Shown here: positions 33,859 through 42,422 of the stretch, piece after piece
Position numbering within the stretch: the first letter of the stretch is position 1
Layout of the letters: each line of letters starts with the position of its first letter
Assembly (NCBI GenBank): GCA_021201735.1
Contig: JAJQEJ010000040.1
Span: 1 to 43,543, forward strand
From: Oscillospiraceae bacterium
GTDB taxonomy: Bacteria > Bacillota > Clostridia > Oscillospirales > Oscillospiraceae
Length of the DNA: 43,543 nt
Direction of reading: 5' to 3'
Translations under genes and position numbers: made by a program
Notes under the pieces: generated by a model
Databases searched by the model: none
Seen by the model: the letters and a program-made list of their open reading frames with translations, nothing else
What the model was told of the DNA's origin: nothing

Positions 33859-33926
33859 TGTATTAAACCCCAGTTCACCATTTTATTGGAATATATTAGC
33901 GAAAGCTTTTGAAAGGTTGATTACTT

Positions 33927-35720
33927 ATGGGGAACACAGAATCAAAGCACCAAAAGCTGCGGCGCGGCTTTGCTATCTTCCTGAGCATTTGTATCGTACT
34001 ATCTCTGCTGCCCGGCGTATTTGCAACCGGGGACGATACGCTGACGTTGACGCCTGGGGAATGTGCCACATTCAGCTTTTATTATGAGCTGGAGTCGGAT
34101 CAGGCCGAGTCCGTGGAACTGGTGGTTCCTGCGGGTCTGTTTGATGGTTCCGTCTCCATAGATAACCCCGCTATCAGTGATGCGGAGGACGCCCCCACCC
34201 TGTTTACGGACACCATCATGACACCGGCGGAGACCGAAAACGGCATGGATCATTATCTGGTCACCATAAATGGCGCGGAGATTGCGGCCTATCTGGACGC
34301 TGCGGAAGAGGACGACACGGTGACCACCTCGTATGATCTCACCATTTCCGGCACAGTATCCGCGTCGTTTGCACCTGCCGAGGGTCTGTGCCTGACGGTT
34401 GATGGCACACAGGTGGACTTTGCCGTTGTGGCAGAGGAGCCTGTTGCGGCGCAAGCTGTGGATACACCCCTGTCTGGGATCTCCACATACGACCTGGGTA
34501 ACGATGTGACAGATTTGATTCAGGAATATGACACCTGGATCATGCAGAACGGCGCGACACTGGACGCTGGCGATGCCATTGACATCGCGGAGGATTTCTC
34601 GCTTTTTATCACCTTCCGCGTCCCGACCGAGTCAGAGGATGACACGGCCGACTCCTATGTGGTGCCGGATGATTATGCGGTGTTCCAGCTGCCGGTCGGT
34701 GTGGAACTGACCAATACCGTCAGCTTTACCATAAAGGTTTTGGATGAAGACACCGGCGAAACTCTGGTGCTCGGCACCGTCACACTCAGTAACAGCGACA
34801 GCGGTGCCATCGTCACCGTAACCTTTGACGGTGCGGATGCTGCCGCGATCCTTGAAAATTTCATTGATGTGATCGTCACCTTTGATGTTACGCTGCAATA
34901 TAACGGTACCAATGAATCCGACGGCAGCGGAGATACCCTGATTGACATTCTGGGTAAGGAATATCAGATTTATACTGCGCCGGAAGAGAGCACGGTTATC
35001 CTGACGAAAACCGGCAGCATCGATGTACAGACCGGCATTGTGGACTGGATCATCACGGTAACCAGCGAAACCGAAGGTGAGCTGGACGGGTACATCCTGT
35101 CAGATGATTTGGATCATGGGACAAATGCCGGCGACTATGTGTCCGGTAGCTTCGATGACAATGGTGCGGGCGGAACAGGCGGATTTACCGGCAATTTACT
35201 GTCCTATACCTTCCCCGACGACACAGCAGAGGGCACCTATACCTTCACCTTCCAGACGCAGCTGGACGATTCTGTGCTCTATGCGGATGCTGCAAGTAGC
35301 CCCATCACGGTTGAAAACACAGCACTTCTCACCCCGCAAAACGGCGAGGTCATCGAGGCTTCCGCGACCTTGTCCTATGCCCCGACCTGGATCAGCAAGA
35401 GTGGGGCTTATACCTCTTCAGACGCTGTCTGGAGCAACCCCGATAAGCGATTGATTACCTGGACCGTTACCGTGAACCCCAATAGCGTGGATTTCGGGAC
35501 GTCCTCCGTCACGGTAAAGGATACCATCCCCGCCGGGTTAACGGTTGATACAAGTGCCAGTACAATCGTGTTTGACGGTGAGAGCACGCAGTATGATCTG
35601 TTTGATAGCTCCTGGTACAGCAGCAAAGGGATCAGCAGCGTCGTATACGATAACGGTCACCATTGTATTTTCCAGCCTGAGCACAAAGTGCACCATTACC
35701 CTTGTCACAGTAGCGGATGA
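33927..35720 (+). CDS. LPXTG-type adhesin, N-terminal part (frameshifted near 35655)
   Basis: The frame has a good start (ATG 33927, AAAGGTTG upstream) and a signal peptide (RRGFAIFLSICIVLSLLPGV-FA). Its first ~165 residues are clearly paralogous to the preceding giant protein (SVELVVPAGLF, SDAEDAPTLFTDT, NGAEIAAYL). Cna/adhesin-like beta domains follow (KTGSIDVQTGIVDWIITVTS, ATLSYAPTWISKSGAYTS, then DTIPAGLTVDTS). After about 35655 the product becomes unrelated (HHCIFQPEHKVHHYPCHSSG) and stops at 35720, while the natural continuation (VTIVFSSLSTKCTITLVTVA) is in the +1 frame. A single extra base near 35655 explains this. As it stands, the product is a secreted 597-residue fragment with no wall anchor. 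Confidence 0.85.
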   Translation: MGNTESKHQKLRRGFAIFLSICIVLSLLPGVFATGDDTLTLTPGECATFSFYYELESDQAESVELVVPAGLFDGSVSIDNPAISDAEDAPTLFTDTIMTPAETENGMDHYLVTINGAEIAAYLDAAEEDDTVTTSYDLTISGTVSASFAPAEGLCLTVDGTQVDFAVVAEEPVAAQAVDTPLSGISTYDLGNDVTDLIQEYDTWIMQNGATLDAGDAIDIAEDFSLFITFRVPTESEDDTADSYVVPDDYAVFQLPVGVELTNTVSFTIKVLDEDTGETLVLGTVTLSNSDSGAIVTVTFDGADAAAILENFIDVIVTFDVTLQYNGTNESDGSGDTLIDILGKEYQIYTAPEESTVILTKTGSIDVQTGIVDWIITVTSETEGELDGYILSDDLDHGTNAGDYVSGSFDDNGAGGTGGFTGNLLSYTFPDDTAEGTYTFTFQTQLDDSVLYADAASSPITVENTALLTPQNGEVIEASATLSYAPTWISKSGAYTSSDAVWSNPDKRLITWTVTVNPNSVDFGTSSVTVKDTIPAGLTVDTSASTIVFDGESTQYDLFDSSWYSSKGISSVVYDNGHHCIFQPEHKVHHYPCHSSG

Positions 35721-38517
35721 TTCCGCTATTTACCTCAACATGAGCGCCTCCAAATATACAAATAACGTCACGATGGAAAAGGACAGCACTGAAATCGGCA
35801 CCGCAAGCGCGTCGGTAACGCCGTGGATTAGCAGCCTGTCCAAAACCGGGAATTGGGCAACCAATATGGAAGCGGGTACCATCCAATGGCAGGTCAATTA
35901 TAACGCCGGTTTGCAAGCTGCGAATGCAACAGAGGCTGTCATATATGATCTGGTTGTGCCGGGTGACAGCATTCCCGCTTGGGCCACACTGAATACTGCC
36001 GCACAGAGTAATTTTGACAGTGAAACCACTTACAACAAGTTTATCGCCGCAACAGACAAAGCCCTGAACCAGGCTTTGGTATCCGGGTCGGTACAGGTAA
36101 CTACAGACCAGAACGCTGACGGAACCACCGATGCCGTCTCTTGCAGCACGATAGAAGAGGTACCACTGTATAACACCAGCTCTGAACTTGTGGCCTATCT
36201 GGTTAAGGTGACCGTTGCCGAGCCGACCCATAAGATCATTTTTAAATACCAGACGCAGGTAACCGATCCCGTACTTCTGCTGGAAACCTCCACATCCTGG
36301 AACCGTGCCGTTGTAAAGGTCGCAGACGTGTATGGCGGCGCAAGCGGATCCATTGCATGGAATAACACCTTCTTTACCAAAGAGGCCCTTGTGGCAGACG
36401 ATGACAACGAATCCGATTTGCCGGGCGCCACGGTTGCCGCAAAGCCTGCAGCAACCGCAACCACGGATGAAGGCGCAAAGACGGTGTTCAATTACAGCGA
36501 TCAGACGGCAATTTTTAAGCTGGCCATCAACCCCAACAAGCTGAACCTGACGAACCTGGGCCAGTCCTCAAGCCGCGGTACAGAAAGTAAGATCACATTG
36601 ACGGACACCTTGCCGGTCGGCTGGGAGATCGCCACCTTTGCCGATACCGGCACGTATGCCGTATATGATGAAGCCGGCAATCTAGCTGTCGATCTGTTCA
36701 CCACCGCTGATGCAGTTGCGGGCAACACGGTCTATACGTTTACGCTGGAAGGTACCGATATCGCCAAGCTGGACGGCGCAACCTACTATGTCTACCTGAA
36801 GGCAGCGTTATCTGAGCCGGAGCATTACTTTAACGTCAATGATGAATATACCTTCACAAACGAGGCAACTGTTTCTTTCACCGCGTGGGATTTATCGTTA
36901 GAGGATACGCAGAATGTTATTGTAATAAGCATAGTTTTCGATAAGGACAACGAACTGCAAAGCGACGGCTATGTCCTCTGGCGCATCACCTATAATCCCT
37001 ATGGTCTAGAGAAAATTGGCGATTATATCGTCGACACTCTGCCCGTGGGGCTGGAGCTTGAGGCCGGTACTGCGATAGCCTATCCGATTACGCAGTGGAA
37101 TGAAGACGGAAGCTATGTGGTAAGTACGACACCCATTGATGCACCGGAGTCGTATATCAGCTATAACGTCACTACACGCCAGCTGACCTTCCGCTTTCCC
37201 GACAGCAGCACGGGCTATGTGTTGCAATATGTAACTGTGGTTACTGCGGATGCAAACGGAACACTGACCAATCAAGCGGAGCTTTACTATAATGACAGCC
37301 TGACAGAAGAGGCGGATGACACCTACACGGTGACCAGTGCCGACGCCTACGCCGTTGCGCAGCTGACCGGCCGGATTGCACTGGCAAAGATAGATGGCAT
37401 CACGGGCGACCCCATCACGGGCAATTCCGCTACGTTCACGCTTTACAACGCGGATAAGACGGAAATCGTGCGTGTAGTCCAAACGGACAGCGACGGCAAC
37501 CTGCTGATGCGCGGCTTACCGGTAGGCGACTATATTCTAATGGAGACAAATCCGCCCAGCGGATATCTGGTTGACGCATATAAGGAATATGCCATATCCG
37601 TGACGAAGGAGACGAGCAGCTCAGCGGTCACCACGATTGACGGCGTCACAGTATCCGACGGCACTCTGTTCAGTGTAAAAAACTACCCGTCGGATGCGGT
37701 TGGACAGCTGACAATCACCAAGAGCGTCTCCGGAAATCAGGCAAGTAAAACGGATGTATTTACGTTCACGATCTCCTTCTACGAGCAGGGCACGCTCAGC
37801 AGCCAGACCTACAGCTATATTGACCAAAACGGAAATGTAGGCGAGATAACCGGCACCGGCACATTCACGCTGTCCGCCGACGAGCAAATTACCATCGTGA
37901 ACATCCTCCTCGACACCACCTATACCGTGACAGAGGCAGAGGACGATAACGGCTATACGGCCAGCAGCAAAACGGTGACCAATTTGGGTGAGGATAACGA
38001 ATCAACCCAATCCGCAACCGGACGGACTGCCGACGGGACGATTGTTCCGGGCACCACGTATGTGACCTATAACAATTACAAAAACAGCTCCGATAGCTCC
38101 GGCGGCGATAGCTCAGACGGCGACAACGCCACGACCGATTCCAATACGCGCAACAAACCCACCGGCGGCGACCGCAGTGACACCACCGGTGACGACAGCA
38201 TCACAACAATTCCCGACGGTATTACGCCCACCTCTCCCGGCAATACCATAGAGTCCGGTGATGATGGAACTTATATTGAAATCGGTGACGATGGCGTCCC
38301 GCTCGGAACCTGGCAGGACGATGGCAGTGGCGTGTGGACTTTTACCCCCACTGAAACGGAAGCTGCAACAGATACACCAACTGCAACAAATGGATCGCAA
38401 AGCGGCGTGAAATTACCCAAGACCGGCAGCTGGTCGATGCTGGCCGCGCTGGTCACCGCAGGCGCGTTCTGTGCCGCCGGTGTGCTCATCGGGCGCAAAA
38501 AGCAAGAAGATGCGTAA
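35656..38517 (+). pseudogene. LPXTG-type adhesin, C-terminal part out of frame with its start
   Basis: Continuation of the gene started at 33927, in a frame open from 35545 to 38517 but without a plausible start or ribosome site of its own. It encodes further adhesin beta domains with repeated DTLPVGWEI/DTLPVGLEL motifs. A SpaA/Cna-B-type domain follows (IALAKIDGITGDPITGNSAT, then GLPVGDYILMETNPPSGYLV), and next a FctA/DUF-like pilin domain (GQLTITKSVSG, then TYTVTEAEDDNGY). A Ser/Asp/Thr-rich wall-spanning stretch leads to the sorting signal LPKTG at about 38413, a hydrophobic segment (WSMLAALVTAGAFCAAGVLI) and a GRKKQEDA tail. Restored, the protein would be about 1530 residues and a substrate for the sortase at 27283. 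Sequencing error, true mutation or programmed frameshift cannot be told apart; no homopolymer is present at the site. Confidence 0.8.
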
Positions 38518-38541
38518 ATTCATATCGTATTCCCAACACAG

Positions 38542-38574
38542 CCAGCCCCTTCAAGTAATTGAGGGGGCTGGTTT
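38542..38574 (+). terminator. terminator after the LPKTG gene
   Basis: CCAGCCCC (38542-38549) pairs with GGGGCTGG (38564-38571) and is followed by TTTCT; it separates the surface protein gene from the recombinase operon. Confidence 0.85.
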
Positions 38575-38577
38575 CTG

Positions 38578-38607
38578 TCATAGGGGACATCCCATATGTC
38601 ATACGTT
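38578..38607 (+). promoter_or_regulatory. possible sporulation-type promoter of the recombinase operon
   Basis: TCATAGG (38578-38584), 15 bases, then CATACGTT (38600-38607) resembles the architecture of mother-cell sigma-E promoters (ATA-type -35, CATA-type -10) as I remember it. A poor sigma-A alternative, TTTCTG-17-TATGTC, overlaps. Picked by eye and weak on its own. Confidence 0.3.
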
Positions 38608-38628
38608 GGGAAACAGGAGGGAACGCCG

Positions 38629-38877
38629 ATGTTAAACCCGGAGGATATGCACAAACAGGATAAAGCGCCGAATCACAGCGACCTTGCGGATCTGTCCGCC
38701 ATTCGCATCAGAGAGGATTTGCCGCACACAGAAAAGGTGCAGACCTTTTTATCGGAAATCAAAAACCCATACCGCTTTCTCTGCGGCGATGTCCCCGTTC
38801 AGGTGCGCTTTGCCGACGACGGCCTGCCGCTTGGGCGCACGCTGCAAGATTTCTTTCTTCACATCAAGCAGGGCTAG
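38629..38877 (+). CDS. small recombinase-associated protein (resembles DUF6870-type)
   Basis: An 82-residue acidic protein translated from ATG 38629, seven bases after AGGAGGG; the frame extends to 38596 without a better start. It contains LADLSAIRIREDLPHTEKVQ, then FLSEIKNPYRFLCGDVPVQV and RFADDGLPLGRTLQDFFLHI. I recall the pattern of an IKNPY-x-F-x-CG motif followed by a VxFAD strand in small proteins encoded just upstream of serine recombinases in clostridial mobile elements, so the pairing here is expected. The molecular function is unknown; a directionality or regulatory role is possible. The recombinase starts 78 bp downstream, with a long hairpin between. Confidence 0.75.
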   Translation: MLNPEDMHKQDKAPNHSDLADLSAIRIREDLPHTEKVQTFLSEIKNPYRFLCGDVPVQVRFADDGLPLGRTLQDFFLHIKQG

Positions 38878-38929
38878 AGCAAATGTAGAACACATAGCGA
38901 ATATGCGCTATGTGTTTGGAATTTGCTCT
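38876..38929 (+). promoter_or_regulatory. long hairpin between the small gene and the recombinase
   Basis: AGAGCAAAT (38876-38884) pairs with 38921-38929 and AACACATAGCG (38889-38899) pairs with 38906-38916, with a symmetric 4x4 internal loop. It begins at the small gene stop codon. No T run follows, so it may act as an attenuator, an mRNA-stability element or a protein site rather than a plain terminator. Confidence 0.6.
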
Positions 38930-38955
38930 AAGGCCGCAGGAAGGGCAGGGATACT

Positions 38956-40623
38956 ATGGCACGCATCCGAAAAACCGCACAGAACGGGGACGCCGCAACC
39001 GGCAATACCGTCTGGCATATCGCGCTCTATATCCGTCTTTCCAAGGATGACGGCAATGATGAGAGCCTGAGTGTAACCAATCAGAAGAAAATTCTCACGG
39101 AGTATGTGGCGCATTTTTTTCAGGGTGAGTATGAAATTACCGACTATTATGTGGATGATGGCCGGACGGGCACCGACTATGACAGACCGGATTTTCAGCG
39201 CATGATCCATGACGTGGAGGGTAAAACAGTCAACTGCGTCATCTGTAAAAATCTCGCCCGTGCGTTTCGTAATTACGCCGATCAAGGGTATTTTCTCGAG
39301 ACCTTCTTCCCCCTGCACAGCGTCCGCTTTATCACACTTGGCGACCCGAAAATAGACACCCATCTCAACCCCGAAGCAATCAGCGGCATGGAGGTGCCCA
39401 TTAACGGCCTGATGAATGACCGCTTTGCCTACGCCACCTCAAGCAGCGTGCGCAGAACCTTTGACACCAAACGCAGAGCGGGCGAGTTTATTGGCGCGTT
39501 TGCACCGTATGGGTACGCAAAGCATCCGGACAACAAAAATGCCCTCGTCATAGACGAGGAGGCGGCACAGGTGGTACGGGACATTTTCCAGTGGTTTGTC
39601 TACGGTGACGGTTCCTCAAACGAGGCGCTGAGCAAGGAGGGCATTGCAAGGAAGCTCAATGCCCTCGCTATCCCCAATCCCACGCGCTATAAGGCGCAAA
39701 AGGGGATGAAATATCAAAACCCCCGCGCGAAAGAAAATGACGGTCTCTGGACGGGCACCTCGGTTGCAAGGCTGCTGAAAAACAAAGTCTATGTCGGAAC
39801 CATGGTGCAGGGCAGGCAGCGGGTGATCAGCTACAAAGTACACGACATGGTCAACACACCGGAAGCGGAGTGGTATCAGGTGGCGCATACGCATGAACCG
39901 ATCATCTCCGCAGAACTCTTTGCGCTCGCCCAGGCGCTGCACGCACGGGATACCCGCACCGCGCCGCAGAAACAGGAAAAGCATCTGTTTTCCGGCTTTC
40001 TTTTCTGCGCGGACTGCGGCAAGGCGATGACCCGGCGGTCATCCAAAGGAATCGTGTACTACAACTGCTCTACCTATAAACGCAAGTCCAAGGAGCTGTG
40101 CACCAGGCACACCATGCGTCTGGACAAAATGACGCATGCGGTGCTGCTTGTGATCCAGACATACATTGCGCTCGAGCCGTCTCTGGCAGACCTGATCGCG
40201 CACATCCATCAGGCCCCTTCCCCGCAGGCGAAGCCCACCCGATTAGCACGCCTCCTGCACCTGCGCGAAGAGGAGCTTGCAAAAACGAACGCCATGATTG
40301 CAGCGCTCTACCCGGACTGGAAGAACGGGGATATTACCCACACACAGTACCGAGAGATGAAGGAAAAATTCGAGCAGCAGGCAGCAGGCCTGTGCGATGC
40401 CGTCCGGCGTATCGAAACAGAGCTGGCTCTGACAGAACAGACACACGCCTCCGGCAATCCATATCTACAGGCCTTTCTCACGCATCAGAACATTCTGGAA
40501 CTGTCGCAGGGCCTGTTGGCGGAGCTTGTCGCGGGCATTTATGTCCATGCGCACGGCGAGATCACCATTCAGTTCACGTTCGCAGACCCATTCAGCCACA
40601 CGACGGAGCCTCGGGAGCGCTGA
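38956..40623 (+). CDS. large serine recombinase (site-specific integrase, TnpX-like)
   Basis: A 555-residue recombinase. The N-terminal resolvase domain has YIRLSKDDG with catalytic Ser 29, [18 protein letters not shown], and [20 protein letters not shown], where the usual KDLSRxGRN is varied to KNLARAFRN but the arginines remain. The recombinase domain follows ([20 protein letters not shown], then [15 protein letters not shown], then [17 protein letters not shown]). A zinc ribbon starts near residue 351 ([14 protein letters not shown], then [15 protein letters not shown]). A coiled coil spans about 430-500. ATG 38956 has AGGG six bases upstream. All key residues look intact, so it is probably active. 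It reads toward a truncated collagen-like gene that its 3' end overlaps, which places its attachment site there. Confidence 0.95.
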   Translation: MARIRKTAQNGDAATGNTVWHIALYIRLSKDDGNDESLSVTNQKKILTEYVAHFFQGEYEITDYYVDDGRTGTDYDRPDFQRMIHDVEGKTVNCVICKNLARAFRNYADQGYFLETFFPLHSVRFITLGDPKIDTHLNPEAISGMEVPINGLMNDRFAYATSSSVRRTFDTKRRAGEFIGAFAPYGYAKHPDNKNALVIDEEAAQVVRDIFQWFVYGDGSSNEALSKEGIARKLNALAIPNPTRYKAQKGMKYQNPRAKENDGLWTGTSVARLLKNKVYVGTMVQGRQRVISYKVHDMVNTPEAEWYQVAHTHEPIISAELFALAQALHARDTRTAPQKQEKHLFSGFLFCADCGKAMTRRSSKGIVYYNCSTYKRKSKELCTRHTMRLDKMTHAVLLVIQTYIALEPSLADLIAHIHQAPSPQAKPTRLARLLHLREEELAKTNAMIAALYPDWKNGDITHTQYREMKEKFEQQAAGLCDAVRRIETELALTEQTHASGNPYLQAFLTHQNILELSQGLLAELVAGIYVHAHGEITIQFTFADPFSHTTEPRER

Positions 40624-40864
40624 TTCCCTTTCTCATGCCATCCGGTTGTGCATATACGCCCGGTGCCGTGGGGCCTGTGGGCCCAGTCGGGCCGGTAACT
40701 CCAACGCCCGCTGCGCCGGTAGCGCCCGTCGGCCCTGTCGGACCAGTGGGGCCGGTCGGGCCGGTTACCCCGAAGAACGGGCCGGTCGGGCATACGCTCG
40801 GTACGCAGTGGCAGGCATTGAAGGAAGGCTGGCCGCAATTACTGTTGCAGAATCGAAAATCCAC
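40592..40864 (-). CDS. Cys-rich collagen-like protein, N-terminal part; probable 5' fragment of a split gene
   Basis: A 90-residue frame starting at GTG 40864 with AAAAGGAG nine bases upstream. The head has regularly placed cysteines ([19 protein letters not shown]). A collagen-like stretch follows ([19 protein letters not shown], then [12 protein letters not shown]) to about residue 63. After that the sequence ([18 protein letters not shown]) is no longer collagen-like, and the frame stops inside the recombinase 3' end. The expected C-terminal BclA-like domain is missing. It is encoded on the same strand at 20394-20966, and a fusion at the shared core would be in frame, giving a protein of about 250 residues. 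Such proteins are typical of spore surfaces. An extended -10 (TGtTATAAT) lies at 40925-40933. Confidence 0.7.
   Translation of the reverse strand: MDFRFCNSNCGQPSFNACHCVPSVCPTGPFFGVTGPTGPTGPTGPTGATGAAGVGVTGPTGPTGPTAPGVYAQPDGMRKGISAPEAPSCG
40666..40681. repeat. putative right attachment site (attR-like) core
   Basis: On the minus strand CCCACAGGCCCCACGG, 13 of 16 identical to 20942-20957, at the place where collagen coding ends. About 45 bp from the recombinase stop. Confidence 0.4.
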
Positions 40865-40927
40865 TTATATTCACTCCTTTTTTCAGATTGAAACGGAAAG
40901 GATGACGATGGGTCGTTTCCTCTCATT

Positions 40928-40957
40928 ATAACATGTAGGCGCAGATAGTGCCCATGA
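40928..40957 (-). promoter_or_regulatory. promoter region of the collagen-like 5' fragment
   Basis: On the minus strand an extended -10 TGtTATAAT without a fitting -35 overlaps a TCATGGG-N15-CATGTTAT arrangement. The latter mirrors TCATAGG-N15-CATACGTT in front of the recombinase operon. Either reading would start transcription about 55 bases before the GTG. Confidence 0.35.
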
Positions 40958-41110
40958 AACATCTCTGTTTCTGTCCAGCATATGCTCTGCCGAGCGCAAA
41001 TGTCAGTCCCCTCCCTCCTCCAACCCAATCCGTTTGCAGAGAATCCCGCTTTTTTACGTGCGGGTAAGAAAAACGCTAAAAATTCTTCATGTATTTTTAA
41101 TGTTTCTTTT
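40958..41110. other. intergenic region without a recognised gene
   Basis: The gap 40865-41177 (313 bp) separates the collagen-like fragment from the divergent glf gene. It holds the two promoters listed separately; nothing else stands out. Confidence 0.5.
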
Positions 41111-41139
41111 TTGATTTCCTCGCATATCTGTGGTACACT
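41111..41139 (+). promoter_or_regulatory. putative sigma-A promoter of glf
   Basis: TTGATT (41111-41116) and TACACT (41134-41139) with a 17-bp spacer, 38 bp before the chosen start. Confidence 0.55.
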
Positions 41140-41177
41140 TTTTAAGTCGACACAGTAATGGAAAGGACATGGCGGAT

Positions 41178-42338
41178 ATGGCACATTCGTTTGACTGCCT
41201 GATCATCGGCGCGGGGCTTGCCGGTGCCGTTTCGGCGCGGGTGCTGGCCGATGCGGGCAAACGCGTACAGATATGGGAGCGGCGCAGCACCCTCGGCGGG
41301 AACGCCTACGATGAGCCGGACGCATCCGGCATTCTGGTGCATCGGTACGGTCCGCACATCTTCCACACCGACAATGCGCAGGTGTTTTCCTTCCTTTCGC
41401 GCTTCACCCGCTGGCGGGATTACCAGCACCGTGTCGCAGCGGATGTATATGGGACGAAAATGCCGGTTCCCTTTAATCTCACCTCGCTGGAGCTGGCATT
41501 CGGCAAAGCACGGGGGGCCGCGCTGGAGCAAAGCCTCCTCGCCGCCTACGGCGCGGAACGAAAGGTTTCCATCCTGGAGTTGCGGCAAAATGAAGACCCC
41601 GCATTATCGGCGCTTGCTGACTATATCTATGAAAACATCTTTCTGCACTACACCGTCAAGCAGTGGGGGCAGAAGCCGGAGGAGATCGACCCCGCCACCA
41701 CCGCACGGGTGCCGATCTTTCTCTCGCGTGATGACCGCTATTTTCAGGATCGGTATCAGGGTATCCCGGAAGACGGTTACACGGCACTTTTTCACAATAT
41801 GCTCGACCACCCCGACATTGTTGTAGAAACCGGCATTGAAGCCGCCGATCGGCTTACCTTTGATGACGCTCTGCGGGTGGACGGCGCGGTGTTTACAGGC
41901 CCTGTCCTCTATACCGGCGCGCTGGATGAGCTGTTCGGCTGTGCGTACGGACGTCTCCCCTACCGCACGCTGGATTTTCTCTTTGAGACCCATCGGCGGG
42001 AATGGTACCAGCCTTACGCAACGGTGAACTACACCGTCACCGAACCATGGACCCGCATCACCGAATTTAAGCGCCTGACCGGTCAGCACAATCCGAATTG
42101 CACCACCATCGCAAAAGAGATTTCGCGCCCCTATACGGGCGCGGCAGGAGAAACGCCGTATTACCCCATCCTCTCTCCGGAGAGCAACGCGCTCTACGCA
42201 CGTTACCGTAACCTTGCGGCGCGCTGGCGCAACCTGCACCCGCTTGGACGGCTCGCCGATTACCGTTACTACAACATGGACGCAATCGCGGCGCGGGCGC
42301 TGGCGTTTGCTGACCGCCTGCGCGCCGAGGGCGCATAA
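41178..42338 (+). CDS. glf: UDP-galactopyranose mutase
   Basis: FAD enzyme that converts UDP-galactopyranose to UDP-galactofuranose for surface glycans. It has 386 residues, the family length. The dinucleotide fold has LIIGAGLAGAVSARVLADAG (GxGxxG at residues 11-16), then WERRSTLGGNAYDE and HRYGPHIFHTDNAQVFSFLS, a family hallmark. PVPFNLTSLEL follows, then VKQWGQKPEEIDPATTARVP, RYQGIPEDGYTALF, and the C-terminal GRLADYRYYNMDAIAARAL with the FAD-binding Arg/Tyr. ATG 41178 is 10 bases after AAAGGA; ATG 41169 in the same frame nearly touches it. A family 2 glycosyltransferase gene follows after 84 bp, so both probably serve one galactofuranose-containing polymer. Confidence 0.96.
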   Translation: MAHSFDCLIIGAGLAGAVSARVLADAGKRVQIWERRSTLGGNAYDEPDASGILVHRYGPHIFHTDNAQVFSFLSRFTRWRDYQHRVAADVYGTKMPVPFNLTSLELAFGKARGAALEQSLLAAYGAERKVSILELRQNEDPALSALADYIYENIFLHYTVKQWGQKPEEIDPATTARVPIFLSRDDRYFQDRYQGIPEDGYTALFHNMLDHPDIVVETGIEAADRLTFDDALRVDGAVFTGPVLYTGALDELFGCAYGRLPYRTLDFLFETHRREWYQPYATVNYTVTEPWTRITEFKRLTGQHNPNCTTIAKEISRPYTGAAGETPYYPILSPESNALYARYRNLAARWRNLHPLGRLADYRYYNMDAIAARALAFADRLRAEGA

Positions 42339-42422
42339 ACAGCGTGACAGGCGGCAAACCCAGGCGATCTGACCCACACACTGCCTTTTCCGTAAATTCA
42401 CATCGATAGGAGCATGGTAGCC

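Larger units (their letters stand above)
20958..40665 (+). mobile_element. putative ~19.7-kb serine-recombinase intervening element splitting a collagen-like gene
   Basis: Bounded by the complementary halves of a collagen-like gene, with the large serine recombinase at the right end reading toward the junction about 45 bp away, as expected for such integrases. Cargo: adaptor/ATPase/permease exporter, SLH protein, sortase, two giant surface proteins and a recombinase-associated small gene. No replication or conjugation genes are seen. A joined attP would have GTGCC/GGCAC arms around the crossover. Against it: base composition of the first 7 kb resembles the chromosome. Boundaries are approximate and the call is an inference. 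Confidence 0.45.

Noticed and set aside
38560..40640. Recombinase plus small gene as a stand-alone ~2-kb element inserted in the collagen gene
   Set aside because: No collagen 3' part lies at a left border near 38560. The only complementary 3' part is at 20394-20966.
20394..40864. Invertible segment instead of an insertion
   Set aside because: Both collagen gene parts are on the same strand in 5'-right, 3'-left order. A single inversion would flip one part.
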